From positions 1-64,000 of the forward strand of contig JAIKXO010000306.1 of NCBI GenBank assembly GCA_024684065.1: a stretch of DNA of 64,000 bases, written 5' to 3'. This stretch comes from Lachnospiraceae bacterium (lineage in GTDB: Bacteria > Bacillota_A > Clostridia > Lachnospirales > Lachnospiraceae). The notes under the pieces are model-generated. The model made no database searches and was not told where the DNA came from. It saw nothing but the letters and a program-made list of their open reading frames with translations. Shown one piece after another: positions 9,497-18,695 of the stretch. Positions within the stretch are counted from its first letter, which is position 1. Each line of letters starts with the position of its first letter. Both the position numbers and the translations under genes were made by a program.

Positions 9497-10819
9497 TTAC
9501 CGGCACCTCCGGCCCGGGATCTCTTCTCCCTGAGCCCTTCCTGCAAGCAGCCCTGTCGCAAAGGCCCAGGTCAGGTTATAGCCCCCGCAGTCTCCGTACA
9601 CGTCAATTATCTCCCCCGCAAAATAAAGGCCTTTTAAAAGCTTCGATTCAAGGGTTTCACTGATCTCTGCAGTATCAACGCCGCCCGAACAGACCTGCGC
9701 TTTATCAAAGCCCTGGGTGCCTGTGATATTAAAACCGAGCCCTTTTATCTTCCCTGCCAGCGCTTCCGTGTCGGAATCCGAAAGCTGCGATACCGGCATA
9801 CTGTTTTTTATATTACAGAGTCTGTTTACGAGTAGCGCAAGGCTCTTCGGCAGAAGCCCGATAAGGAATTCCGCGGCCTGTTTTGTATCATCCGCCTCTT
9901 TTCTGAAGGAAAGATACGAAAAAAGCTCCTTTTCGCTCATAAACGGAATAAGGTCAAGCTCTGTCCTCACCCGGGCGCCCTGATCCAAAGCCCTCGCAAC
10001 AGGACCGCTAAGCTGGAAAACGGGGATTCCCGAGAGACCGTAATCAGTAAACTGGATCTCGCCCTCTTCCGAAAGAGCAAACCGACCGTCAATACAGACC
10101 GACGCTTTGGCGTTAAACCTTACGCCCTTAAGCTCCTTGCAGTATGCCGCGTCCGATCTGAGAGGCACGAGCGCCGGAAGAGGCTTTACTATCCTGTGTC
10201 CGAGCGCCTCTGCCAGAAGATACCCGCTTCCGTCAGAACCGGTTGAAGGCGCGGCCTTTGAACCTGCCGCTATTATCACCCTGTCAAAGTATCTTTCCGG
10301 GATCTGCCCGTTTTTAGCGGATCTTAAAGGATCATCCGCGGAGCCCTTTCCCCGGATATCGTTATCCCGGCTTTCGGAGTTTTCAGTATTTACGATAAAC
10401 CCGGACTCCGGCCCATCACCTGATGTGATTATTTCCTTAACATGCCCGCCAAGTACAAACTCAACATTGTTTTTTCTTGCCGCAAACCTGAGTACATCAA
10501 GCACCGCCGATGCCTGTTCGCTGTAGGGATACAGATATCCGTTCCTGTTTTTTGTAAATATCCCGATCCCCGTCAGAAATGAAATGACATCCTCGTATGA
10601 GACCCTTTCAAAAATACCTCTGATAAACTCCCGGTCCCCGTGATAATGGGAGAGATCCTGATCCGTATTTGAAAGATTGCATTTCCCGTTTCCCGTGGAA
10701 AGAAGCTTCTTTCCGACCCTCGGTCCATGTTCGATCACGGTAACCCTGTTTCCCTTTTCAGAAGCGGCAATGGCGGCTGCAAGCCCAGAGACTCCCCCGC
10801 CGACAACACAGATCCTCAT
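9497..10819 (-). CDS. HI0933/YhiN (BaiN-like) flavoprotein
   Basis: A 440-residue FAD-dependent oxidoreductase. The N-terminal dinucleotide motif VVGGGVSGLAAAIAASEKG is at residues 4-22. The family-specific GKKLLSTGNGKCNLSN follows, and the C-terminal half has GLYFAGEIIDVYGDCGGYNLTWAFATG, typical of the HI0933/YhiN group. Some clostridial relatives (BaiN) act on bile acid intermediates, but the family is broad and no substrate can be read here. The start ATG overlaps the stop of the flippase gene by four bases, so the two are translationally coupled. Confidence 0.85.
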   Translation of the reverse strand: MRICVVGGGVSGLAAAIAASEKGNRVTVIEHGPRVGKKLLSTGNGKCNLSNTDQDLSHYHGDREFIRGIFERVSYEDVISFLTGIGIFTKNRNGYLYPYSEQASAVLDVLRFAARKNNVEFVLGGHVKEIITSGDGPESGFIVNTENSESRDNDIRGKGSADDPLRSAKNGQIPERYFDRVIIAAGSKAAPSTGSDGSGYLLAEALGHRIVKPLPALVPLRSDAAYCKELKGVRFNAKASVCIDGRFALSEEGEIQFTDYGLSGIPVFQLSGPVARALDQGARVRTELDLIPFMSEKELFSYLSFRKEADDTKQAAEFLIGLLPKSLALLVNRLCNIKNSMPVSQLSDSDTEALAGKIKGLGFNITGTQGFDKAQVCSGGVDTAEISETLESKLLKGLYFAGEIIDVYGDCGGYNLTWAFATGLLAGRAQGEEIPGRRCR

Positions 10820-12465
10820 ATCAGATGTAAAAACCTCGCGATCGTGGCAAACACATTTCCTCCGGGGAAGGCCCTTATCTCAGATTCCCTTACACCCTTC
10901 ATGAGAAGCAGCGAAACAAAGTACACGACTGCCCCGACGATGACTGAGATCAGGGCAGACACAAAATGGCTTACCGACTTGCTCAGAATGAAATTTAACA
11001 GGCCTATCACTACCCCCATGACTATCGAGGCAAGAAGCGGCACGATAAAGGTGCGGAAGATCTCCTGCTTATAACCGGTGTGCCTGCTGATATCGAACCA
11101 GTTCAGCACGCAGACAAGGAGCGAGAAGACTATTATTGAAATAACCACCCCGTAAAGCTTAAGATCAAGAACTCCTATCGTGAAATACAGAACCGCAAGA
11201 TGGGCAACCAGCGCAATGGCTGAGTTCCTGACCGGAACATTCATCCTGTCGATCCCCTGGAGCACACCGTTTGAAAGAGTGGACATAGAGTAGAAAACTA
11301 CAGAAGCGGAACCCATTCTTAAGAGCATAGCCGCCGTTTCTATCTCCCCCGTAAACATCATTGAAAGAATCGGCTCGCCTAAAACCGCAAGGCCCATAGC
11401 ACTGGGGATCGCCACTATCATAACGAAACGCATTCCTATCCTGATCTTTCGTCTCGCGTCCCTGGTATTGCCCTGCGCGACGCTTGCCGTAAGCGCCGGC
11501 ATCATCGAGGAACACAGGGCATTCGCAAGCGCGACCGGAACATTGATTATAACCTTGTACTTAGTGCTGAATATTCCCCAGTTTTCGGCTATAAAGGTCT
11601 CGCTCATGCCTCTTTTCTGCATTATATTTCCAAAAATGCTCTGATCGAGGACATCCGAAATATTATATATGGTGGAGCTTAAAATAACGGGCATGACCGT
11701 TATTAAGATCAGCCTGAAAACCTTTCCGAAACTGTCTCTTTTTCCGGTCCTGTCTGATGCTACCTCCCTCTTTAAATCCTTACCCTGCATCAGAAAAATA
11801 ATGCCCAAAAAAAGGAACCCGCTTAACGCGCCCGCCAGGGTTCCAACTGTGCCTCCCGCCGCTCCGTAAGCCGCGGCATAATTTATATCCCTTAAAACGG
11901 CCGCAACCTTCCCGCCGTAATTAAACAGCGCGACAGCCGCCACGACCGAGATCACGGCGTTCACTATCTGCTCAAGGAGCTGTGAGGAAGCAGTCGGCAT
12001 CATGGTTCCGGTACCCTGGAAGTACCCCCTCATGACACCCATCAGGGCAACGACCAAAAGTGTCGGCGCAAGCACCCTTAAGGCGATCGACCCTCCCGAC
12101 ATCTTCATAACGTTTTCAGCCAGCGAATCAGCGGATATAAACAGGATGAGCATGGCAGACCCGCCGGTGATGAGGGCAAAAAGCATCGCTCCCTGAAAGA
12201 GCTTCTTCGCGTTTTTATACTGTCCCCTTGCAAGCCTTCCGGCCATAAGCTTCGAGACCGCCACGGGCAGGGAATAGGATGAGATGATGAGCATGATGGA
12301 ATAGATCTGAAATGCGGCAGCATAATAGCCCATTCCGGCGTCGCCAATGGTCTTCTGAAGCGGGATCCGGTATAAAAGCCCGATTATACGGGAAATGATC
12401 CCCGCAATCGCCAAAATGCCGCCCTGGACTATGAAATTTGAGCTCCTGCTGTCTCTCTTTCTCAT
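10816..12465 (-). CDS. MOP-superfamily flippase (SpoVB/MurJ-like)
   Basis: A 549-residue polytopic membrane protein with about 14 hydrophobic helices. The N-terminus (FIVQGGILAIAGIISRIIGLLYRIPL) and GDAGMGYYAAAFQIYSIMLIISS are characteristic of the SpoVB/polysaccharide-biosynthesis branch, which flips undecaprenyl-linked sugars such as lipid II or teichoic precursors across the membrane. Length and helix spacing fit the family. It shares four bases with the following flavoprotein gene. Which lipid-linked substrate it moves cannot be told; SpoVB paralogues are common in clostridia. Confidence 0.88.
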   Translation of the reverse strand: MRKRDSRSSNFIVQGGILAIAGIISRIIGLLYRIPLQKTIGDAGMGYYAAAFQIYSIMLIISSYSLPVAVSKLMAGRLARGQYKNAKKLFQGAMLFALITGGSAMLILFISADSLAENVMKMSGGSIALRVLAPTLLVVALMGVMRGYFQGTGTMMPTASSQLLEQIVNAVISVVAAVALFNYGGKVAAVLRDINYAAAYGAAGGTVGTLAGALSGFLFLGIIFLMQGKDLKREVASDRTGKRDSFGKVFRLILITVMPVILSSTIYNISDVLDQSIFGNIMQKRGMSETFIAENWGIFSTKYKVIINVPVALANALCSSMMPALTASVAQGNTRDARRKIRIGMRFVMIVAIPSAMGLAVLGEPILSMMFTGEIETAAMLLRMGSASVVFYSMSTLSNGVLQGIDRMNVPVRNSAIALVAHLAVLYFTIGVLDLKLYGVVISIIVFSLLVCVLNWFDISRHTGYKQEIFRTFIVPLLASIVMGVVIGLLNFILSKSVSHFVSALISVIVGAVVYFVSLLLMKGVRESEIRAFPGGNVFATIARFLHLI

Positions 12466-12550
12466 CTATGTCAGTGAATGAAACTCATCTGTTTAAAGGG
12501 ATTTTTACGCCGAAATATCCGATAAACCCTCTTAAGGGCCGAAGTCTCAT

Positions 12551-13045
12551 CTATCTCGGTATGTTAAGGACTGCCATCAGCTTCTCCTGACGGTCCTCCA
12601 TAAGCTTCCTTTCTTCCTCCTTAATATGGTCATATCCCAGAAGATGGAGCAAACTGTGTACTATAAGGAATGCATACTCTCTCTTTATGCTGTGTCCGTA
12701 GCTTTCGGCCTGTTCAAAGATCTTATCGTATGAAAGAACTATGTCTCCGAGCAACAGTTCTCCGCTGTCCGGATCGAAATTATCTCCATCCTCTTCAAGA
12801 GGCTCAAAAAAAGCAGGTTTTTCGAAATTAAGCATCGGAAACGAAAGCACGTCCGTCTCCGAATCGATCCCCCTGCTCTCCCTGTTTAACGTTCTTATGG
12901 CTTTGTTATCAACAATAAAAAGAGAAACTGTTACGTCATATGGACAGTTTTCTTCCGAAAGAACGGTCTCTGTTATAGTGTTAAACAAGGCCTCATGGTC
13001 AAAATCAAAGCCTTTCCCTGTCTCATTTTCGATGGCGGCTGTCAT
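12551..13045 (-). CDS. ybeY: Endoribonuclease YbeY
   Basis: A single-domain metal-dependent endoribonuclease of 164 residues, involved in 16S rRNA 3'-end maturation and ribosome quality control. The zinc motif HSLLHLLGYDH (HxxxHxxxxxH) lies near residue 129, and the upstream segment NRESRGIDSETDVLSFP is the family's substrate-side signature. The gene overlaps the end of phoH by 23 nt. The phoH-ybeY pairing is widespread in bacteria and supports both calls. Confidence 0.95.
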   Translation of the reverse strand: MTAAIENETGKGFDFDHEALFNTITETVLSEENCPYDVTVSLFIVDNKAIRTLNRESRGIDSETDVLSFPMLNFEKPAFFEPLEEDGDNFDPDSGELLLGDIVLSYDKIFEQAESYGHSIKREYAFLIVHSLLHLLGYDHIKEEERKLMEDRQEKLMAVLNIPR

Positions 13046-13991
13046 AATCCTCGTATGCCTTTACTATCTTCTGAACTAAAGGATGCCTTACCACATCCAC
13101 GCTCGTCAGCCTTGAAACCCCTATCTCCGGTATGTTCCTAAGCACCTTAAGAGCCGTATCGAGCCCCGATACCGTGCCCGGAGCCAGGTCCTTCTGGGTA
13201 GGATCGCCCGTGATGACAGCCTTGGAGCCGAAGCCTATACGGGTAAGAAACATCTTCATCTGGGCAGACGTCGTATTCTGGGCCTCATCAAGGATGATAA
13301 AGGCATTATCAAGCGTCCTTCCCCTCATATACGCAAGCGGCGCCACTTCGATAAGCCCTTTTTCCGTGTTTTTCTGAAAGGAATCGGCGCCCATTATCTC
13401 ATAAAGAGCATCATACAGCGGTCTTAAGTACGGATCCACCTTACTCTGAAGATCCCCCGGGAGGAACCCGAGCTTCTCTCCCGCCTCTATCGCGGGCCTG
13501 GTCAGGATGATCCTCGATACCTCCTCCTGCTTGAAGGCTGTAATGGCCATGGCCATAGCCAGATAGGTCTTTCCGGTCCCCGCGGGCCCTATCGAAAAGA
13601 CTATCATCCTGTCCCTTATAAGATCCACGTATTCCTTCTGGGCTATGGTCTTCGGTTTTATGGGCTTTCCGGAGGTGGTGTGGCAGATTATCCCTTCATC
13701 CATGGCACTTAAGGGACTTTCATATTTTTCCTTCGTCATCTCAATGACATATTCCACCTTCTGTTCATCCACCAAAGCACCGCGCCTCGAAAGCGTGACA
13801 AGTTCGTTTATAACGGCGAGAGCCCCTCTCACGCCTTCTTCCCTTCCGGAAAGCTTCAGCCTGTCATCTCTCGCGGTAACGTTCACCTTAAAGACTTTTT
13901 CTATTCTCTTTATAAAGCTGTCATACTGGCCGAATACATTTCTCTCATGCTCCGGCTCTATTACCAGCTCTGTTTCATAAATATCCTGCAT
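13023..13991 (-). CDS. phoH: PhoH-family ATPase
   Basis: A 322-residue cytoplasmic ATPase with an N-terminal KH-like region (residues about 8-75), Walker A GPAGTGKTYLA near 138, Walker B FIILDEAQN near 235, and the QMKMFLTRIGFGSKAVITGDPTQ block diagnostic of PhoH. It is linked by gene order to RNA metabolism through ybeY, which it overlaps. In Bacillus-type genomes this locus continues to era and cdd; here the next gene downstream is a MOP flippase instead. The biochemical role of PhoH is still unclear. Confidence 0.93.
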   Translation of the reverse strand: MQDIYETELVIEPEHERNVFGQYDSFIKRIEKVFKVNVTARDDRLKLSGREEGVRGALAVINELVTLSRRGALVDEQKVEYVIEMTKEKYESPLSAMDEGIICHTTSGKPIKPKTIAQKEYVDLIRDRMIVFSIGPAGTGKTYLAMAMAITAFKQEEVSRIILTRPAIEAGEKLGFLPGDLQSKVDPYLRPLYDALYEIMGADSFQKNTEKGLIEVAPLAYMRGRTLDNAFIILDEAQNTTSAQMKMFLTRIGFGSKAVITGDPTQKDLAPGTVSGLDTALKVLRNIPEIGVSRLTSVDVVRHPLVQKIVKAYEDYDSRHRK

Positions 13992-14061
13992 AACAAAGAT
14001 TTCGGAAAATTCTGATATAAAAAGGCCGTAAAAACACAGCAGCCGGGTACACCCTGCCGCT

Positions 14062-14544
14062 TTATTTATGATAGGGTTCGTTCGCGCTTATCTTAAAGCA
14101 TCTGTATATCTGCTCGAGAAGGATCACCCTCATAAGCTGATGGGGAAAGGTCAGCCTCGAAAAGCTTAAGTGGAGCCCTGCTTTTTTTGTTATCAGTTCC
14201 GGAAGCCCTAAGGATCCGCCTATGATAAACTGGACATGGCTTATCCCTTTTATTCCGAGACGGTACAGATAATCCGAAAGCTCCTCGGAGCTTTTCTGCT
14301 CGCCTTCGATCTCAAGGGTTATTAAAAACGCATCGTCCCTGACATGCTTTAAAAGCCTTTCGGCTTCGGTTTCCTTTATCCTTTGAAGCTGTGCTTCCCC
14401 TGCCCCTTCAACGGTCTTTTCGTCGGCAACCTCAAGGATGCTTAATCTGCAGTATTTTGAGAGCCTTTTCTCATATTCCGACTGGGCATCCCTTAAATAC
14501 TTTTCCTTTAATTTCCCGACACATATTATGTCAACCTTTAGCAC
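14062..14544 (-). CDS. rlmH: 23S rRNA pseudouridine-1915 N3-methyltransferase
   Basis: A 160-residue SPOUT-class methyltransferase that modifies pseudouridine 1915 of 23S rRNA in helix 69 using SAM. The N-terminal ICVGKLKEKYLRDA, the knot motif FIIGGSLGLPE, and the C-terminal HQLMRVILLEQIYRCFKI with the terminal YHK are all as in the family, and the length is standard. It starts three bases after the nfnB stop, on the same strand, and is probably cotranscribed with nfnAB although functionally unrelated. Confidence 0.96.
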   Translation of the reverse strand: MLKVDIICVGKLKEKYLRDAQSEYEKRLSKYCRLSILEVADEKTVEGAGEAQLQRIKETEAERLLKHVRDDAFLITLEIEGEQKSSEELSDYLYRLGIKGISHVQFIIGGSLGLPELITKKAGLHLSFSRLTFPHQLMRVILLEQIYRCFKISANEPYHK

Positions 14545-14547
14545 GGC

Positions 14548-15933
14548 TCATCTGCCGCTTTCGCTTAAGTATCTGTCTATCCCCTCGGCAGCCGACTTTC
14601 CGGCTCCCATCGCGAGAATGACCGTGGCTGCTCCGGTGACCGCATCGCCTCCGGCAAACACCCCGGCTTTGGAGGTCTGTCCGAAATCCTCCTCCGCAAC
14701 AATACAGCCCCGTCTGTTAGTCTCAAGACCTTCCGTAGTGGAAGCGATCAGCGGATTGGGAGAGGTTCCCAGAGACATGATCACAGTATCCGCCTCTATC
14801 TCAAACTCGGAGCCCTCTATCTCTATCGGGGATCTCCTTCCCGATTCGTCAGGCTCCCCCAGCTCCATCCTTATGCAGGTCATCCCCCGCACCATTCCGT
14901 TCTCGTCAACCAGTATTTCCGTGGGGTTTGTAAGAAGATTAAATTTGATGCCCTCTTCCTTTGCGTGGTGCACCTCCTCGACCCTCGCGGGAAGCTCGGC
15001 CTCGGAACGCCTGTAGACCACGGTGACGTCCGCTCCGAGCCTGAGCGCCGTCCTTGCGGCATCCATGGCGACATTTCCTCCGCCTACCACTATAACCTTC
15101 TTTCCCGGATTGATAGGCGTGTCATATTCTTCATCAAAGGCCTTCATAAGATTGCTTCTTGTAAGGTACTCATTGGCGGAATAAACACCGTTCGCGTTTT
15201 CGCCCGGGATCCCCATGAATTTGGGCAGTCCCGCTCCCGACCCGATAAACACCGCGTCGAATTCCTCAAGAAGCTCATCGACCCTTACAGACTTTCCGAT
15301 AATGGTATTGGTCTCTATCTTTACACCCAGAGCCCTGACATTCTCGATCTCCTCTGCTACAACCGCTTTCTTTGGAAGACGGAACTCCGGGATCCCGTAT
15401 ACAAGAACCCCGCCCGGCTCATGAAGGGCTTCGAATATCGTAACCTCATACCCCTTCTTTGCAAGCTCTCCGGCACAGGTAAGTCCGGCAGGACCCGAAC
15501 CGATGACCGCGACCTTCTTTCCGTTCTTCTTTACATCTATGGTATTCTTTATCCCATGTTCCCTTGCATAGTCGGCAACAAAGCGCTCTAACTTCCCTAT
15601 GGATATCGGCTCGCCCTTTATCCCTCTTATGCAGCGTCCCTCGCACTGGCTCTCCTGCGGGCATACCCGTCCGCATACCGCCGGAAGCGAGGAAGCCTCC
15701 GCGATTATCCTGCTGGCCTTTTCTATATCCCCTTCCTTTACCTCATGTATAAAGGCCGGAATATTTATCCCTACCGGACATCCCTCGATGCATTTCGCGT
15801 TTTTACAGTTTATGCATCGCTCTGCTTCCGCCCTGGCTTCTTCCTCATTATAGCCGAAGCACACCTCCTCAAAATTTGTTGCGCGAACCTTCGGCTCCTG
15901 TTCCCTAACGGGTACCTTTTTTAAAACATCCAT
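14548..15933 (-). CDS. NfnB/GltD-like NADPH oxidoreductase subunit
   Basis: A 461-residue flavoprotein. The N-terminal domain carries cysteines for two 4Fe-4S clusters (CINCKNAKCIEGCP and CGRVCPQESQCEGRC). It is followed by an FAD site GSGPAGLTCAGELAKKG near residue 150 and an NADPH site GGGNVAMDAARTALRLGADV near 285. This is the GltD/SudA/NfnB architecture. A FAD/2Fe-2S partner (nfnA-like) lies immediately upstream and no GltB large subunit is present. It is therefore more likely the large subunit of an electron-bifurcating NADH-dependent ferredoxin:NADP oxidoreductase than a glutamate synthase subunit. That assignment is inferred from context. Confidence 0.85.
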   Translation of the reverse strand: MDVLKKVPVREQEPKVRATNFEEVCFGYNEEEARAEAERCINCKNAKCIEGCPVGINIPAFIHEVKEGDIEKASRIIAEASSLPAVCGRVCPQESQCEGRCIRGIKGEPISIGKLERFVADYAREHGIKNTIDVKKNGKKVAVIGSGPAGLTCAGELAKKGYEVTIFEALHEPGGVLVYGIPEFRLPKKAVVAEEIENVRALGVKIETNTIIGKSVRVDELLEEFDAVFIGSGAGLPKFMGIPGENANGVYSANEYLTRSNLMKAFDEEYDTPINPGKKVIVVGGGNVAMDAARTALRLGADVTVVYRRSEAELPARVEEVHHAKEEGIKFNLLTNPTEILVDENGMVRGMTCIRMELGEPDESGRRSPIEIEGSEFEIEADTVIMSLGTSPNPLIASTTEGLETNRRGCIVAEEDFGQTSKAGVFAGGDAVTGAATVILAMGAGKSAAEGIDRYLSESGR

Positions 15934-15990
15934 CAGTATCCTCCTGAAGTCTGAATATGAAAACTCTGTCTGTGTTAAATTCCCGGTTTA

Positions 15991-16866
15991 TTACTTGTCA
16001 CAGTTTCCTTTATGTGTATCGCCTTCTTTTGCCCTCAGATAAGCCCTTCCCTCTTCGGTCTTATACAGCTGCTGCCTCTTCATGGCCTGGTCAAAATCCA
16101 CCAGATGGCCGTCAAACTCGGGGCCGTCCACGCAGGCGAACTTTGTCTTTCCGCCGACGCTTACCCTGCAGGCTCCGCACATTCCGGTGCCGTCGACCAT
16201 TATGGGATTTAAGCTCACTATAGTCTTAAGGTCATAGTTCTTAGTCATGAGGCAGACAAACTTCATCATTATCATAGGCCCTATGGCTATGCAGACATCA
16301 TATTTCTTTCCTTCATTCTCGATAAGGTCCTTAATGACCTCCGTTACCATACCCTTTCTCTCATAGCTTCCGTCATCCGTTGTCACATAGAGATTGCCGG
16401 CGACCTGTCTCATCTCATCCTCTAAGATAAGGATATCCTTCGTCTTCGCCCCGACGATCACATCTACCTCTATCCCTCTCTCATGAAGCCACTTGACCTG
16501 CGGATAGACGGGAGCTGCCCCGACACCGCCTGCCACAAACAAAAGCTTTTTGTTTTTAAGCTCCTCTGTACTCTCCTGTGTAAAATCACTGGGCCTGCCC
16601 AAAGGCCCGGCAAAGTCCCTGAAAAAGTCCCCTTCCGTAAGTCCTGACATCCTCAGGGTAGACGCCCCGACCACCTGGAAAACAATGGTAACAAGGCCTT
16701 TTTCTCTGTCATAGTCACAGATCGTAAGCGGGATCCTCTCACCCTTCTCATCGATCTTTGCGATAACAAACTGTCCCGGCAGACAGGACTTCGCTATCCT
16801 CTCAGCCTCTACGTCCATAAGGAAAATCCCCTCTGTCAGCTTCTGCGCCTTTACGATCTTAAACAT
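15991..16866 (-). CDS. NfnA/SudB-like FAD and 2Fe-2S subunit
   Basis: About 291 residues resembling the dihydroorotate dehydrogenase electron-transfer subunit. An N-terminal flavin domain (GQFVIAK, RIPLTICDYD) is followed by an NAD domain (LLFVAGGVGAAPVYPQ), then DGTGMCGACRVSV with a further Cys in KFACVDGPEFDGH, giving the 2Fe-2S ligands. The start is ATG 16866 with SD AGGAGG seven bases upstream; the preceding TTG is less likely. It forms an operon with the NfnB-like gene 57 nt downstream. NfnAB couples ferredoxin and NADH to NADPH in clostridia. A sulfide dehydrogenase role is the alternative. Confidence 0.85.
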   Translation of the reverse strand: MFKIVKAQKLTEGIFLMDVEAERIAKSCLPGQFVIAKIDEKGERIPLTICDYDREKGLVTIVFQVVGASTLRMSGLTEGDFFRDFAGPLGRPSDFTQESTEELKNKKLLFVAGGVGAAPVYPQVKWLHERGIEVDVIVGAKTKDILILEDEMRQVAGNLYVTTDDGSYERKGMVTEVIKDLIENEGKKYDVCIAIGPMIMMKFVCLMTKNYDLKTIVSLNPIMVDGTGMCGACRVSVGGKTKFACVDGPEFDGHLVDFDQAMKRQQLYKTEEGRAYLRAKEGDTHKGNCDK

Positions 16867-16968
16867 CAAACAACCTCCTGAATCACTCTGATATACTACC
16901 TGTGTTTATTTAATCCGTTTATCAGTAAAAGGTAATTATCCGGCCTGCAGAACAGACCGGACTTATCC

Positions 16969-16990
16969 GATATCTGCTGAAGCAAATATC
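16969..16990. repeat. Possible decayed module-A hairpin
   Basis: GATAT c TGCT ga AGCA a ATATC forms a hairpin with one internal mismatch, laid out like the CGATTTGC/GCAAATCG module. It lies in the leader region of nfnA. This is a weak call: the sequence match is limited and such a palindrome could arise by chance. Confidence 0.3.
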
Positions 16991-17028
16991 TGATCAAACC
17001 GGCCCCATCTATATAATGATGTAAGGGC

Positions 17029-17113
17029 AAAAAATTGATATCAAGCGTCATAAAACCTTTCACCCACCGGCAGGCAAGTTTGCCGTGGGTTCAGGTTTTT
17101 AACCCTGATATCA
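17029..17113 (-). terminator. Large nested stem, terminator-like, after the zinc-ribbon gene
   Basis: Read on the minus strand, an outer pair of TGATATCA blocks (17106-17113 and 17036-17043) encloses a long hairpin (AAAACCT/AGGTTTT, then CCCAC/GTGGG and CGGCA/TGCCG around a short loop). It is followed at once by six U (17034-17029). It lies 38 nt after the stop at 17151 and about 160 nt before nfnA. The size is unusual for a simple terminator, so a structured leader of nfnA is the alternative. The rest of 16870-17150 holds no other clear signal. Confidence 0.5.
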
Positions 17114-17150
17114 TATAATATATATGATTAACAGACATTTTACAACTTCA

Positions 17151-18680
17151 TCATATCGCGGCAAGCAGATAATCCTGCTTTTCCGAGCTCCAGGTCGCCT
17201 CAAACAGAGACCCGGTCTTTGTATCGACCGCAAATTTCCTGCCTGTTTTCGATCCTGAGTATGTATATTCATCTATCAGATAAAAGCTGTTATCCTGATA
17301 CCCGATACCTGCGCTGCATTTATATTCATTGAGGAGTGAATTCTCCCCCTTGCTCATAAGCTGGATCTTTACGGCATTTAACGCCGTGTCCATGTCAATA
17401 TAGCAGGTCATCTTCAGCTCGTACTTCCCCGTAACGACCTCAGACATCCTTCCCTTGTCATCAACCGATACAAACCTGAACTCGGAGGCTCCGAGCGGCA
17501 TCTCGATGGGCCTTTTATATTCGGTGGAATTCTCGTTTGGATCCTTTCCGCCCTTTTCGTAATAAACCTTGTAATGGTCGGGATAATCTACCCTTATCAT
17601 CCTCGGGATCTCATAGCTTCCGCTGCTGACAAGGAGCTTCGGAGGCTTGGCAGTGGGATAGCTTATCGAATAAGTTCTGGAAACAGGATCCGAGCTTACG
17701 CCAAATTCATTCACAAATATGGCCGAAACCGTCGTTTCACCTTCCTCTATCTCAATGGGAGTTTTATATACCAGGGAATTGGTGCCCGGCACCGACCCGT
17801 CCGTAGTATAATAGATGACCCCCGGAGCCTTTGCGGAAAGGGTCAGCCTGACATCCTTATCGTATTCGCCGCCCGGCACCCCGAATTCCGGATCCGTTGC
17901 AAAATACATGGAATATCTTTCTAAAAGCTCCTCATCCTCTGTCTCCGACAAAAGCGATATCACGGAATCATAATCCTTTACCGCCAGGTAATTGTCTATG
18001 ATCCTGTCATATATGCTTACATCGCCTCCGTCATCAAGCATCGAAAAGAGCACCGCATTACTCTCGTCGTATTTTTTGAGCTCACTGTAGTCATCCGCAA
18101 TAAGCAGCCTCGTCTTTTTCTCGGAGGAATTGAGCGAAAGAGCATGCTTTGCAATGTTTAAGCTTTCCTCGTATTTTCCCTCGTCATGGAGAGACAGGGC
18201 CTCGGCATACTGAATGTCATAATCGAAATACCGGTTGAATCTGAAGATCGCAACCAAAAAAACGGCGACAAAAACAGTTCCCGCCACAAGAATAAAAGCT
18301 ATTCGAAATCTTGCAATGCCCCTTTTCCCGCCCTGTTTTTTCTTTCTGCGCTCCGCCTCCTGCTCAATAAAAGCACTGTACTCATCCTCTGAAGGCTTAA
18401 AAGCGGGTTCCTCTTCAATAAGAGGCATATCCTCTTCGAAAAACTCAAGGGCCTCCAAAGATCCGGGTTCGGCTTCAGACCCGGCCGGGTTTTCGGGCAC
18501 ACTGTCCGCCTCGCGGGATCCCTCCTGCGCTTCGTAACCTTCTGCAATGGAAGATATGCTCTCTGAAAGCTCCAAGAATATCTCCGGCTCATAATCGGGA
18601 ACTATCCTTATCTCCTCCCCGCATTCCGAGCAATACAGAAATCCCTCTTTAATTGCGGCACCACATTTAGGACATTTCAT
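17151..18680 (-). CDS. Zinc-ribbon membrane protein with TPR and chitobiase-like C-terminal repeats
   Basis: The 509-residue protein starts with a zinc ribbon (CPKCGAAIKEGFLYCSECG). An acidic linker follows, then one transmembrane helix near residues 128-148 (FILVAGTVFVAVFLVAIF), a short TPR-like helical part (ALSLHDEGKYEESLNIAKHAL), and two beta-sandwich repeats of the kind found at the end of chitobiases (GVIYYTTDGSVPG..SLVYKTPIEI and YKVYYEKGGKDP). The ribbon should be cytoplasmic and the repeats outside. I do not know its function. A cell-surface sensor or scaffold is a guess. It follows folD by 15 nt and may share its transcript. Confidence 0.75.
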   Translation of the reverse strand: MKCPKCGAAIKEGFLYCSECGEEIRIVPDYEPEIFLELSESISSIAEGYEAQEGSREADSVPENPAGSEAEPGSLEALEFFEEDMPLIEEEPAFKPSEDEYSAFIEQEAERRKKKQGGKRGIARFRIAFILVAGTVFVAVFLVAIFRFNRYFDYDIQYAEALSLHDEGKYEESLNIAKHALSLNSSEKKTRLLIADDYSELKKYDESNAVLFSMLDDGGDVSIYDRIIDNYLAVKDYDSVISLLSETEDEELLERYSMYFATDPEFGVPGGEYDKDVRLTLSAKAPGVIYYTTDGSVPGTNSLVYKTPIEIEEGETTVSAIFVNEFGVSSDPVSRTYSISYPTAKPPKLLVSSGSYEIPRMIRVDYPDHYKVYYEKGGKDPNENSTEYKRPIEMPLGASEFRFVSVDDKGRMSEVVTGKYELKMTCYIDMDTALNAVKIQLMSKGENSLLNEYKCSAGIGYQDNSFYLIDEYTYSGSKTGRKFAVDTKTGSLFEATWSSEKQDYLLAAI

Positions 18681-18695
18681 AGATTATATCTTAGG

